A DNA stretch of 64,000 bases from the NCBI GenBank assembly GCA_900544615.1, contig UQVS01000008.1, positions 38,687 to 102,686 of the forward strand, given 5' to 3'. Made by a program: the position numbers and the translations under genes. The stretch is from an uncultured Oscillibacter sp. GTDB lineage: Bacteria > Bacillota > Clostridia > Oscillospirales > Oscillospiraceae. A model generated the notes under the pieces. The model did not search any database, was not told where the DNA came from, and saw only the letters and a list, made by a program, of their open reading frames with translations. Below are positions 50,160 to 58,539 of the stretch, one piece after another. Numbering within the stretch: position 1 is the stretch's first letter; every line of letters starts with the position of its first letter.

Positions 50160-50988
50160 ATGGAACGAAGCAATCTTTTCCCCATTGGAGAAGTCTCCAG
50201 ACTGTTCCGCATCAGCGTCAGCAGCCTGCGGCACTATGAAAGCGTCGGCCTGCTGACCCCGGAATATACTTCCCCAGATTCCGGCTACCGCTATTACGGA
50301 ACAGAACAATTTAAGGTGCTGAATACCATCCGCTACCTGCGGGCACTGGATATGCCGCTGTCTGAAATTGAGGACTTTCTCAAAAACAGGGACATTGGCC
50401 GCATTGAGGAAAAGCTTCGGCAGCAGAAGCAGGTAGTTTTGAAGAAGCAGCAGGAGTTGGAACGCATCGAGCGGAAAATAGACCGCCGTCTCAACTGGCT
50501 GCTGGATGCACAAAGCGCCCCGCTGGATACCGTTTCCCTGATCCAGCGTCCTGCCTGCCGAATCGTCTGGATGGATGCTCCGCTGAAAATTGATGGTTCT
50601 GCCGATATGGAAGCGCCCATCAGGAAGCTGGATCAATCCGGCGCAGAAGCCGTAGTATTTCTGGGAAAGGTGGGTCTCGGCATCTCCGTGGAACACCTGC
50701 AAAAAAGTGGAAACAACGCAGTATGACGGAATTTTCCTGATTCTGGATCAGGAGGATCTTTACACGGGCGAAACACTCGATCTGCCGGAAACGCTCTGCG
50801 TGCGGCTGCGCTTCCGCGGCAGTCACGCAGAAGCCCACGCGCAATACCGAAAACTGCTGGACTATATCGAAAAGCACCAAATGCAGATGATCGGTTTCTC
50901 CCGTGAGATCACCCTGATCGATTACGGCATTACCAATGACACCGAAAAATTTGTAACAGAGATCTGCATCCCGGTTCGATGCGAATAA
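50160..50988 (+). pseudogene. MerR-family regulator with GyrI-like effector domain, split by a frameshift
   Basis: The first frame (50160-50726) gives the MerR HTH (LFPIGEVSRLFRISVSSLRH, YESVGLLTPEYTSPDSGYRY), a coiled-coil linker (RQQKQVVLKKQQELERIERK) and the start of the ligand domain. At an A6 run (50701-50706) the coherent frame shifts. The rest, VETTQYDGIFLILDQEDLYT, LCVRLRFRGSHAEAHAQYRK and IDYGITNDTEKFVTEICIPV ending at 50988, is the remainder of a BmrR/GyrI-like drug-binding domain. With one A fewer the protein would be about 276 residues, the normal BmrR size. It is a mutation, a sequencing indel, or slippage-dependent expression. Confidence 0.85.
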
Positions 50989-51023
50989 GCGAAAGGCACG
51001 CCGCTCTTCTCTGCTTCATAATA

Positions 51024-51072
51024 AAACCCCTCCGGCGGGACGCGCCTTTAACGCGTCCCGCCGGAGGGGTTT
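51024..51072 (-). terminator. Terminator of rnc, 21-bp perfect stem
   Basis: Arms 51024-51044 and 51052-51072 pair perfectly around CCTTTAA; TTTTATTATG follows on the minus strand. Also lies beyond the convergent merR gene. Confidence 0.92.
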
Positions 51073-51086
51073 CAAACGATTTGCTG

Positions 51087-51770
51087 TTATTGTCCGCCCA
51101 GCTTTTCCAGCGCAGCTTTGGCAGCCATCTGCTCTGACTCCTTTTTGCTGTGGCCGCTGCCCTCGCCGATGGGCGCGCCATTGAGCCGCACCTCGGTGAC
51201 GAAGGTCTTGGCGTGATCGGGGCCTTCCTCCCGCACCATGCAGTAGGTCAGATCCTGACCCGCCTGCCGCTGGACCCGCTCCTGCAAAATGGTCTTATAG
51301 TCCCGGCGGCGTTCCTCCACCACTTCTTCCCGCTCTACGTCCAGCAAGACGCGGTGGATCAACTCCGACGCAGCGGTAATGCCGCCGTCCAGATAGACTG
51401 CTGCAAACACGGCTTCTGTGGCATCCGCCAGAATTGAGGGCCGATGACGGCCGCCGCCTGCCTCTTCGCCTTTGCCCAGCTTCAGATAGCTGCCAAGATC
51501 CAGCTTCTGCGCCACCTCATGCAAGCTCTGCTCACACACCAGCGCCGCCCGGATCCGGGTCAGATCGCCCTCCGGCAGATCCGGGTGCCGTGCGAAAAGG
51601 TATTCCGCCGTCACAAAGCCCAGCACGCTGTCCCCCAGAAATTCCAGCCGCTCATTGCTGCCCAGCCCCTGCGCGCGATGCTCATTGGCATATGAGCTGT
51701 GGTTCAGGGCCTCCCGCAGCAGCTGCTGGTTTCGGAAGGTATAATTCAGTTTTTTCTCCAGTTCCTGCAT
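51087..51770 (-). CDS. rnc: Ribonuclease III
   Basis: 227 residues. Catalytic signature NERLEFLGDSVLGFVTAEYL near 39-58 with the acidic Mg2+ ligands, second acidic cluster DATEAVFAAVYLDGG near 116, and a C-terminal dsRNA-binding domain (ILQERVQRQAGQDLTYCMVR ... GSGHSKKESEQMAAKAALEK). Processes rRNA precursors and structured mRNAs. In the plsX/acpP neighbourhood as in many Firmicutes. Confidence 0.97.
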   Translation of the reverse strand: MQELEKKLNYTFRNQQLLREALNHSSYANEHRAQGLGSNERLEFLGDSVLGFVTAEYLFARHPDLPEGDLTRIRAALVCEQSLHEVAQKLDLGSYLKLGKGEEAGGGRHRPSILADATEAVFAAVYLDGGITAASELIHRVLLDVEREEVVEERRRDYKTILQERVQRQAGQDLTYCMVREEGPDHAKTFVTEVRLNGAPIGEGSGHSKKESEQMAAKAALEKLGGQ

Positions 51771-51817
51771 CCCACTTCACCTCATAAGGAAGCCCCGCAC
51801 ATGGCGGGGCCGTCCTT

Positions 51818-52066
51818 TCAATATTTCAGCTTGGAAGCGACGAAATTCACCGCGTCGCCCACGGTTTTGAGTCCAGCCAACTCATCCTCATTGGCCTCGC
51901 CCATGTCAAATTCCTCTTCCATGGCCATGACCAGCTCCACCAGATCCACAGAATCAGCGCCCAGATCCTCTTCAAAAGAGGTATCCATGGTCACTTCGGA
52001 GGGTTCCAGCGCAAACTGTTCGGACACCAGATCCCGCATAGTCTGAAAGATTTCTTCAACTGACAT
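51818..52066 (-). CDS. acpP: Acyl carrier protein
   Basis: 82 residues, four-helix acidic protein. The phosphopantetheine serine is in EEDLGADSVDLVELVMAMEE (Ser 39). Carries acyl chains in type II fatty acid synthesis. ATG after AGGAG. Confidence 0.95.
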   Translation of the reverse strand: MSVEEIFQTMRDLVSEQFALEPSEVTMDTSFEEDLGADSVDLVELVMAMEEEFDMGEANEDELAGLKTVGDAVNFVASKLKY

Positions 52067-52121
52067 ACAAATTCACTCCTATGAGATATTCAAAAAATCA
52101 CCTGCTGTTCAGCATGAAGCA

Positions 52122-52150
52122 ATCATACGGCAATCCCATAGCGCTGTCAA
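52122..52150 (-). promoter_or_regulatory. Promoter of acpP (and rnc)
   Basis: Minus-strand TTGACA (52145-52150) and TATGAT (52122-52127), 17-base spacer, between plsX and acpP. Confidence 0.8.
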
Positions 52151-52167
52151 GAGGACATTTCTAAATT

Positions 52168-53190
52168 TTACCCGTTCTTTTCTGTCTTGTCCACCTTCAT
52201 CACATCGATGTGCGCTTCCACATCGGCGATGATGCCGCTCTGGGCGTATTCCACCGCCCGGAACACGGCGTTGCGGATGGCTCTGGCATCGGAGGAGCCG
52301 TGGGCCTTCAGCACCGGCCTGCTGATGCCCAGAAACGGCGTACCGCCCACCTCGCTGGGATCCAGCAGCTTTTTCACATCGCCGAGGCTGCTTTTCACCA
52401 GCAGCGCCCCCAGCTTGCCCTTTGTGCTGGAGAGGAATGCTTTCTTCATCTCCCCCAGCAGCAGCTTTGCAGTGCCTTCCACGCTTTTCAGCAGGATATT
52501 GCCGGAATAGCCGTCCGCCACGATGACGTCGGCTCCGCCCAGCAGGGCAGTATTGGCTTCCACATTGCCGACGAAGTTCAGCCGGCCTTCCCGCCCCGCC
52601 TCTTCCAGCAGGGCATAGGTCTCATGCCGCAGCGCGTCGCCCTTGGACGGTTCTGCGCCGATATTCAGCAATCCCACTCTGGGACGCTCTACCCCCATGA
52701 GCCGCCGGGCATAGAAATTGCCCAGATAGGCAAATTGCAGCAGGTACTCCGGCGTACAGTCGGCGTTGGCGCCGCAGTCGCAGAGGATGGCATGACCTGT
52801 GGCCGTGGGGATCACCGGCCCCATGGCCGCCCGGCGGACGCCCCGGATCCGCTTGACCAGCAGGGTAGCCCCCGCCAGCAGCGCCCCGGTGGAGCCTGCG
52901 GAGATGAATGCGTCCCCCTCCCCGTTTTTCAGCATGGTCAGCCCCACCGTCAGGGAGGAGTCCTTCTTGCGCTTGAACGCAGTGGCCGGGTCGTCGCACA
53001 TCTCCACCACCTCTGTGGCGTTGACGATCTCCACGCCCTCCGGCAGCGGGCCGGTCAGACAGGCCCGGATGGCCTCCTCACGGCCCACCAGCACGATGTC
53101 CGCGCCGCACTGGGCGTGGGCCTCCAAAGCGCCCTGTACCACCGCCTGAGGTGCGTTGTCGCCGCCCATGGCATCCAGAATGATTTTCAT
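52168..53190 (-). CDS. plsX: Phosphate acyltransferase PlsX
   Basis: 340 residues. MKIILDAMGGDNAPQAVVQG opening, MCDDPATAFKRKKDSSLTVG, SAGSTGALLAGATLLVKRIR, NIGAEPSKGDALRHETYALL, VVADGYSGNILLKSVEGTAK. Makes acyl-phosphate from acyl-ACP for phospholipid synthesis, the partner of PlsY. AAGGAG before the ATG. Functionally linked to acpP and, more distantly, to the FakA-like kinase. Confidence 0.96.
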   Translation of the reverse strand: MKIILDAMGGDNAPQAVVQGALEAHAQCGADIVLVGREEAIRACLTGPLPEGVEIVNATEVVEMCDDPATAFKRKKDSSLTVGLTMLKNGEGDAFISAGSTGALLAGATLLVKRIRGVRRAAMGPVIPTATGHAILCDCGANADCTPEYLLQFAYLGNFYARRLMGVERPRVGLLNIGAEPSKGDALRHETYALLEEAGREGRLNFVGNVEANTALLGGADVIVADGYSGNILLKSVEGTAKLLLGEMKKAFLSSTKGKLGALLVKSSLGDVKKLLDPSEVGGTPFLGISRPVLKAHGSSDARAIRNAVFRAVEYAQSGIIADVEAHIDVMKVDKTEKNG

Positions 53191-53252
53191 AACAGGCTTT
53201 CTCCTTTCAGGGGACAGCTCCGGCCCATCGCCGGAGTCAATTCAATCGCGAT

Positions 53253-53332
53253 CAGGCTAACAGATCTGCTTTCCGTTCCTCCAGAATTGCCAGCGCACGC
53301 TGGGAGGTCTCGGCGTTTTTCGCCCGCTTGCT
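53253..53332 (-). pseudogene. Diverged duplicate of the trmFO 3' end
   Basis: The minus strand encodes SKRAKNAETSQRALAILEER then KADLLA and a stop. The true TrmFO tail at 53476-53553 reads GKRAKNAEISQRALAILEEK then KADILA. The 26 residues differ at only five or so positions, and the DNA core is nearly identical. The copy has no upstream body, only an inserted 140-base stretch. Confidence 0.85.
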
Positions 53333-53472
53333 CCCCATGAAACCATGTTTCATGGGGACCCTGGGATTTCATTTTGCTCAGGCGAAGTGAATCCGCCCTC
53401 GCCAAGATTTCGCTGCGCGAAACGCTTGTGCGCCGCTGATGCGGCGGGCTCGCGCTGCTCGCCAGGGCAAGC
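53333..53472. repeat. Inserted palindrome-rich segment between the two trmFO tails
   Basis: Begins with CCCCATGAAAC / GTTTCATGGGG (53333-53357, 11-bp perfect stem, 3-base loop), then non-coding sequence with further short inverted repeats (CGCCGCTGATGCGGCG, TTTCGCTGCGCGAAA). It has the look of a small dispersed repeat unit. Copy number elsewhere in the genome cannot be seen. Confidence 0.5.
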
Positions 53473-53475
53473 GGG

Positions 53476-54783
53476 TCAGGCCAGAATGTCCGCCTTCTTC
53501 TCCTCCAGAATTGCCAGCGCACGCTGGGAGATCTCGGCGTTTTTCGCCCGCTTGCCCTTAACAAAGTGATCCAGCGGCGGAATGATGCCGAAATTGATGT
53601 TCATAGGCTGGAACTGCGTGACAGACTCATTGGAAATATACAGCGCCAGCGCGCCGATGGCCATTTCCCGCGGGAAGTCCGCCGGAGGCTGCCCTTTCAG
53701 ACGGCGAGCCGTTTCAACGCCCACCAGAAAGCCGCTGGCAGCGGATTCCACATATCCCTCCACACCGGTCATCTGCCCGGCAAAGGCGATACGGGGCTCC
53801 TTTTTCAGACGGTAGTAGCGATCCAGCAGCCGGGGCGAATCCAGAAAGGTATTGCGGTGCATCACGCCGTACCGCAGGAATTCCGCGTTGTGCAGAGCGG
53901 GGATCATGGAGAACACCCGCCGCTGCTCCGGGAATTTCAGATGGGTCTGGAAGCCCACCAGATTGTAGACCGTCCCCTCGGCGTTGTCCCGCCGCAGCTG
54001 CACCACGGCGTAGGGCCAGCGTCCCGTCCGGGGATCGTCCAGCCCGCGGGATTTCAGAGGGCCGTACAGCAGGGTATCATGTCCCCGGCGGGCCATGACC
54101 TCCACCGGCATACAGCCCTCAAACACCATATTGTCCTCGAAACCGTGAACCTCCGCCTCCTGTGCGTGGGTCAGCTCCTGCCAGAAGGCGTCGTACTCCT
54201 CCTGATTCATGGGGCAGTTTACATAATCATCCGTTCCCTTGTCATACCGGGATCCCATCCACGCATAGTCCATGTCCACGCTCTCGGCGGACACCAGCGG
54301 CGCCGCCGCGTCGAAGAAATGGAGATCACTGTGCTCCCCCAGCAGGGACTGGAGCTTTTCCGCCAGCGCGTCGGAGGTCAGGGGGCCGGAGGCGATGACG
54401 ACCTCCCCTGCCGGGATCTCCGTTACCTCGCCGGGGATCACGGTGATGTTGGGATGGCTGCGGACCTTCTCCGTGACCAGCCGGGCAAAGCCGTGACGAT
54501 CCACCGCCAGCGCGCCGCCAGCCTCCACGCGGGTGGCGTCGGCACACTGGAGAATCAGGCTGTCCAGCCGCCGCAGTTCCTCTTTCAGAAGCCCCACGGC
54601 GTTTTCCAGTCCCGCTCCCCGCAGGGAATTGGAGCAGCACAGCTCCGCAAAGTATTCCGTTGTATGGGCGGGGGTCATCTTCTCCGGCTTCATCTCGTGA
54701 AGCTCCACCTGAATCCCCCGCTGGGCCAGCTGCCAGGCACATTCGCTGCCGGCAAGTCCCGCCCCGATGACTGTTACGTTCAT
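53476..54783 (-). CDS. trmFO: Methylenetetrahydrofolate-tRNA-(uracil-5-)-methyltransferase TrmFO
   Basis: 435 residues. FAD site VTVIGAGLAGSECAWQLAQR at the N-terminus, ELCCSNSLRGAGLENAVGLL with catalytic cysteines, FAGQMTGVEGYVESAASGFL and the C-terminal INFGIIPPLDHFVKGKRAKN. Uses folate and FAD to make m5U54 in tRNA. ATG at 54781-54783 is preferred over a TTG two codons earlier because of the AAAGGA site. The neighbours topA and dprA are its usual companions in Firmicutes. Confidence 0.96.
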   Translation of the reverse strand: MNVTVIGAGLAGSECAWQLAQRGIQVELHEMKPEKMTPAHTTEYFAELCCSNSLRGAGLENAVGLLKEELRRLDSLILQCADATRVEAGGALAVDRHGFARLVTEKVRSHPNITVIPGEVTEIPAGEVVIASGPLTSDALAEKLQSLLGEHSDLHFFDAAAPLVSAESVDMDYAWMGSRYDKGTDDYVNCPMNQEEYDAFWQELTHAQEAEVHGFEDNMVFEGCMPVEVMARRGHDTLLYGPLKSRGLDDPRTGRWPYAVVQLRRDNAEGTVYNLVGFQTHLKFPEQRRVFSMIPALHNAEFLRYGVMHRNTFLDSPRLLDRYYRLKKEPRIAFAGQMTGVEGYVESAASGFLVGVETARRLKGQPPADFPREMAIGALALYISNESVTQFQPMNINFGIIPPLDHFVKGKRAKNAEISQRALAILEEKKADILA

Positions 54784-54820
54784 GCTCAATGTCCTTTATC
54801 CGTATGCTGCCGAAAGGGGG

Positions 54821-57283
54821 TTATTCTTCCGCAGCTTTTTTCGCTGTCTTTTTTGCGGCGGTCTTTTTGGCCGTCCCAGCCACCGTCTTTTTCGCGGCGG
54901 GCTTCTTCGCTGCCGCTTTTTTGACTGCGGGCTTCTTCTCCGCGGCTGCGCCGTCTGCCTTTTTGGCCGTCTTTTTCGCGCTGGCTTTCTTTTCAGCCGC
55001 TTTGGAAGCTGTCTTTTTCCCGGCGGCCACCGTTTTCTTCGCCGCTGTCTTTTTGACAGGGGCTTTCTCTTCGGCAGGCACGTCGCTTTCGCCGGGGGCC
55101 TCCTCCGCATTGGCAGACGCCTCCGCAGGCTTCTTGGGATAGCCACGCTTGTCTTCCGGCAGGAAGTTGGCGCACTCCGGGTTGATGCAGTAAGGCCGCT
55201 TGTAGCCTCTGCCTGCCCGCTTGAACAGGGTCTTGCCGCAGAGGGGACAGTCGTCCTTCACCGGCACATCCCACGTCATGAAATCGCAGGTCGCGCCGCC
55301 GACTGCCCGGTTGTTGGTATGCTCACAGCAGTAATAGGTGTACTGCTTGCCGGACTTCCGGCTGGTGCCAGTGCGTTTGAACAGCCGTCCGCCGCATTTG
55401 GGGCAGCGGCCCGGCATCTCCACCACCAGCGGCATGGTGAAATTGCATTCCGGGAAGCCGGGACAGGCAAGGAACCGCCCGAACCGGCCGGATTTCACCA
55501 CCAGATTCCGCCCGCAGACGGGGCAGATCTCCTCGGACACCTCGTCAGGCACCTTGATATAGATGCCCTCCAGATCCTTCTCCGCCTTTTTGAGATTCTC
55601 GGCAAAGTCGCCGTAAAAGTCCCGGAGCACGGATTTCCAGTTCACCGTTCCCTCTTCCACGCCGTCCAGCTTTTTCTCCATGTTGGCGGTGAATTTCAGG
55701 TCGGCAATGTCGCTGAAGCGTTCCTCCATCAGCTGGGTAACGACCCGGCCCAGATTGGTGATATGGAGGTACTTGCCCTCCTTGATCACATATTCCCGAT
55801 CCAGAATGGTGGACACGGTGGGGGCATAGGTGGAGGGCCGTCCGATGCCCTGCTCCTCCATGGCACGGATCAACGTGGCGTCGGTATAGTGGGCCGGGGG
55901 CTGGGTAAAGTGCTGATCCCGGCTGAAATCCCGCAGAGTCAGGGACTCGCCCTCCGTCAGCGGCGGCAGGGCCGGCTCCTTCTCCTCCTTTTCATCATCC
56001 TTGCCCTCCTCATACACGGCGGTATAGCCGGCAAACTTCAGGCTGGAGGAGCTGGTGCGGAAGCTGTGTCCCGCGGCGTCGATCTCCACGGACACGCTGT
56101 CATATACGGCATTGGCCATCTGGCAGGCCACAAAGCGGCTCCACACCAGCTTGTAGAGCCGGTACTGTTCACTGGTCAGGCTCTTTTTCAGATCCTCCGG
56201 CGTCCAGTTCACGTTGCTGGGGCGGATGGCCTCGTGGGCGTCCTGCGCGTTGGCCTTGGCCTTGTAGTGGTTGGCGCCCTTGGCGGGATAATACTGCTGG
56301 CCGTAGCGGCCCACAATGAAATTCTTCGCTGCGGCAATGGCCTCCTCGCTGATGCGGAGAGAGTCGGTACGCATATAGGTAATCAGGCCCACGGTCCCCT
56401 CGCCCTCAATGTCCACGCCCTCATAGAGCTGCTGGGCAATGGCCATGGTGCGGCGGGGGGTCATGCTGAGCTTCCGGGACGCCTCCTGCTGCATGGTGGA
56501 GGTGGTGAACGGCGGGGACGGAGAGCGGTTCTTATCCGTCCGCTTCACAGACTTCACGGTGAAGGCGGCGTTTTTCGTCTCCTCCACCACTTCCTCCACC
56601 TCGGCGGCGGACTTCAATTCCGCCTTTTTGCCGTTCTTCCCGTGATACCGGGCGGAAAAGGGCAGCTTTTTCACGTCGTTGTCGCCGGTGAGGTTGGCGT
56701 CCAGCGTCCAGTATTCCTCCGGCTTGAAGTTTTCGATCTCCCGGTCCCGGTCGTCCACCATCCGGGTAGCCACGGACTGGACGCGGCCTGCGGACAGGCC
56801 CCGCTTGATCTTCTTCCACAGCAGCGGACTGAGCTGGTAGCCAACCAGACGATCCAGAATCCGCCGCGCCTGCTGGGCGTCCACCAGATTCTGGTCGATG
56901 TCCCGCGGGCTTTCAATGCTCTGGCGCACCACGTTTTTGGTGATCTCGTTGAATGTGACCCGCTTTGTTTTGTCATCCGGCAGATTCAGCAGGCTTTTCA
57001 GATGCCAGCTGATGGCCTCTCCCTCGCGGTCCGGGTCGGTTGCGAGGTATACGGTATCCGCCGCCTTGGCGGATTTTTTCAGATCGGAAATGATGGCTTC
57101 CTTGCCTTTGATGGGCTTGTAGACCGGCTCAAAATCGTTGTCCACGTCCACGCTGAGATTGCTTTTCTGCAAGTCCCGCAGGTGGCCCATACAAGCCTTT
57201 ACCTCATAGTCCTTGCCCAGATATTTGCCGATGGTTTTGGCCTTCGCGGGAGACTCCACAATGACCAGATCATGCTTTGCCAT
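54821..57283 (-). CDS. topA: DNA topoisomerase I (type IA)
   Basis: 820 residues. TOPRIM (LVIVESPAKAKTIGKYLGKD; DPDREGEAISWHL), active-site tyrosine in GLITYMRTDSLRISEEAIAA near 308, then three C4 zinc ribbons: CPVCGRNLV..CPGFPEC, CPKCGGRLF..CCEH, and CPLCGKTLF..CINPEC. A Lys/Ala-rich tail of about 100 residues (AAKKTVAAGKKTASKAAEKK and similar) follows, probably a nonspecific DNA-binding arm. The middle ribbon ends Cys-Cys-Glu-His, slightly unusual. Relaxes negative supercoils. Confidence 0.97.
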   Translation of the reverse strand: MAKHDLVIVESPAKAKTIGKYLGKDYEVKACMGHLRDLQKSNLSVDVDNDFEPVYKPIKGKEAIISDLKKSAKAADTVYLATDPDREGEAISWHLKSLLNLPDDKTKRVTFNEITKNVVRQSIESPRDIDQNLVDAQQARRILDRLVGYQLSPLLWKKIKRGLSAGRVQSVATRMVDDRDREIENFKPEEYWTLDANLTGDNDVKKLPFSARYHGKNGKKAELKSAAEVEEVVEETKNAAFTVKSVKRTDKNRSPSPPFTTSTMQQEASRKLSMTPRRTMAIAQQLYEGVDIEGEGTVGLITYMRTDSLRISEEAIAAAKNFIVGRYGQQYYPAKGANHYKAKANAQDAHEAIRPSNVNWTPEDLKKSLTSEQYRLYKLVWSRFVACQMANAVYDSVSVEIDAAGHSFRTSSSSLKFAGYTAVYEEGKDDEKEEKEPALPPLTEGESLTLRDFSRDQHFTQPPAHYTDATLIRAMEEQGIGRPSTYAPTVSTILDREYVIKEGKYLHITNLGRVVTQLMEERFSDIADLKFTANMEKKLDGVEEGTVNWKSVLRDFYGDFAENLKKAEKDLEGIYIKVPDEVSEEICPVCGRNLVVKSGRFGRFLACPGFPECNFTMPLVVEMPGRCPKCGGRLFKRTGTSRKSGKQYTYYCCEHTNNRAVGGATCDFMTWDVPVKDDCPLCGKTLFKRAGRGYKRPYCINPECANFLPEDKRGYPKKPAEASANAEEAPGESDVPAEEKAPVKKTAAKKTVAAGKKTASKAAEKKASAKKTAKKADGAAAEKKPAVKKAAAKKPAAKKTVAGTAKKTAAKKTAKKAAEE

Positions 57284-57346
57284 AGTTACCTCCGGCGGCT
57301 CCGTACAGGAAGCCGCGTTTATTATTCCAACAGTCCCCCCATGGGG

Positions 57347-58522
57347 TCATTCTATCACGGTCACAGTCCGGGTATAGCGTTTTCCCGGATGCTGCGCCAC
57401 ATATTGGTCAATTTCAAGAACCGTCAGGGCGGACAGCACCCGGCGGGTGGGAATCTCAACCAACTCCGTCAGGTCATCCACCTGCATCGGCTCCGTATCG
57501 GACAGCGCTTTCAAAACAGCGATCTGATCGTCCGTCAGCTCCGCATCGCTGTGCCGCAGGCTGAGCGTCGGCGCCACCGGCTTCGGTTCCGGCGCCATCC
57601 GGGCCTGATAACCCAGGGTTTCCGGCTGTTCCCGGCTCTCCTTCAGGTTCAGGACAAACCGCCCCTCATACTCCCGGAGGATGTCGGAGGCATCGCTGAC
57701 CAGCCCCGCGCCGTCCCGGATGAGACAGTTGCAGCCCACGCTGGCAGGCGCGTCAATGGGGCCGGGGACGGCGAATACGTCCCGCCCCTGCTCCAGCGCC
57801 GTGGCCGCAGTAATCAGCGCACCGCTTTTCTCCGGCGCTTCCACCACCAAAGCCGCCAGAGACAGCCCGGAGATGATTCGGTTTCTCACGGGAAAATGCC
57901 CGGATGCCGGCTCCGTTCCCGGCGGGTATTCGGAAAGGAGGATGCCGGCTGACGCCACATCCTCATAAAGATAGCGGCTTTCATAGGGGTAATAGACGTC
58001 CAGCCCGTTGCCCACCACGCCCACGGTCACGCCGCCGGCCCGCAGGGCGCCCCGGATCGCCGCGGCGTCAATGCCCTTTGCCAGTCCGCTCACCACCGCG
58101 GCTCCGCCGGATGCAAGGCCGAAGCCCAGCTTTTCCGCGCAGGCAACGCCGTAGGGCGTGCAGTCCCGCGTTCCCACCACTGCCACACAGAGGAGATCGT
58201 CCAGCAGGGGCAGTCTGCCTTTACAGTAAAGCAGCGCAGGCGGATCATAAATGTTTTTCAGCCGTCCGGGATAGGCGGCGTCAGAAAGGGTCAGCAGCCG
58301 GATGTCCAGCCGCTGGCAGTCAGCAAGGATCCTGTCCGCCGGAGCCAGATCGTGGTTTTCCAGCAGCTTCAGCTGGCTGCGCTCCACGCCATCCGTCAGC
58401 AGCAGTTCGTCAGCGTCGGCATAGAAAATGCTCTCCGGGTCACCGAAACGGCGCAGCAACGCCAGACGGGTCTGATTCCGCAGGCCCTTCAGCTCCGACA
58501 GCCACACCCAGTATTTCAGCAT
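57347..58522 (-). CDS. dprA: DNA-processing protein DprA
   Basis: 391 residues. Short N-terminal SAM/HhH-like part (LSELKGLRNQTRLALLRRFG), Rossmann-like core with VAVVGTRDCTPYGVACAEKL, GAAVVSGLAKGIDAAAIRGA, LSEYPPGTEPASGHFPVRNR and the VVEAPEKSGALITAATALEQ block that binds ssDNA. A C-terminal winged-helix DML1-like domain (LTDDQIAVLKALSDTEPMQV) ends it. Loads RecA on incoming ssDNA in transformation. ATG at 58520-58522 after GGGAGG. Confidence 0.95.
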   Translation of the reverse strand: MLKYWVWLSELKGLRNQTRLALLRRFGDPESIFYADADELLLTDGVERSQLKLLENHDLAPADRILADCQRLDIRLLTLSDAAYPGRLKNIYDPPALLYCKGRLPLLDDLLCVAVVGTRDCTPYGVACAEKLGFGLASGGAAVVSGLAKGIDAAAIRGALRAGGVTVGVVGNGLDVYYPYESRYLYEDVASAGILLSEYPPGTEPASGHFPVRNRIISGLSLAALVVEAPEKSGALITAATALEQGRDVFAVPGPIDAPASVGCNCLIRDGAGLVSDASDILREYEGRFVLNLKESREQPETLGYQARMAPEPKPVAPTLSLRHSDAELTDDQIAVLKALSDTEPMQVDDLTELVEIPTRRVLSALTVLEIDQYVAQHPGKRYTRTVTVIE

Positions 58523-58539
58523 ATCCGACGCCTCCCTGT

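Noticed and set aside
54821..55130. Apparent tandem repeats in the end of topA
   Set aside because: These are degenerate Lys/Ala codons of a low-complexity protein tail, a common form in topoisomerase I of this group, not a DNA repeat array or CRISPR.
54767..57952. Long rightward open frame across topA
   Set aside because: Antisense to an unmistakable topoisomerase; hydrophobic and His/Gly/Leu-rich composition is typical of GC-rich shadow frames.
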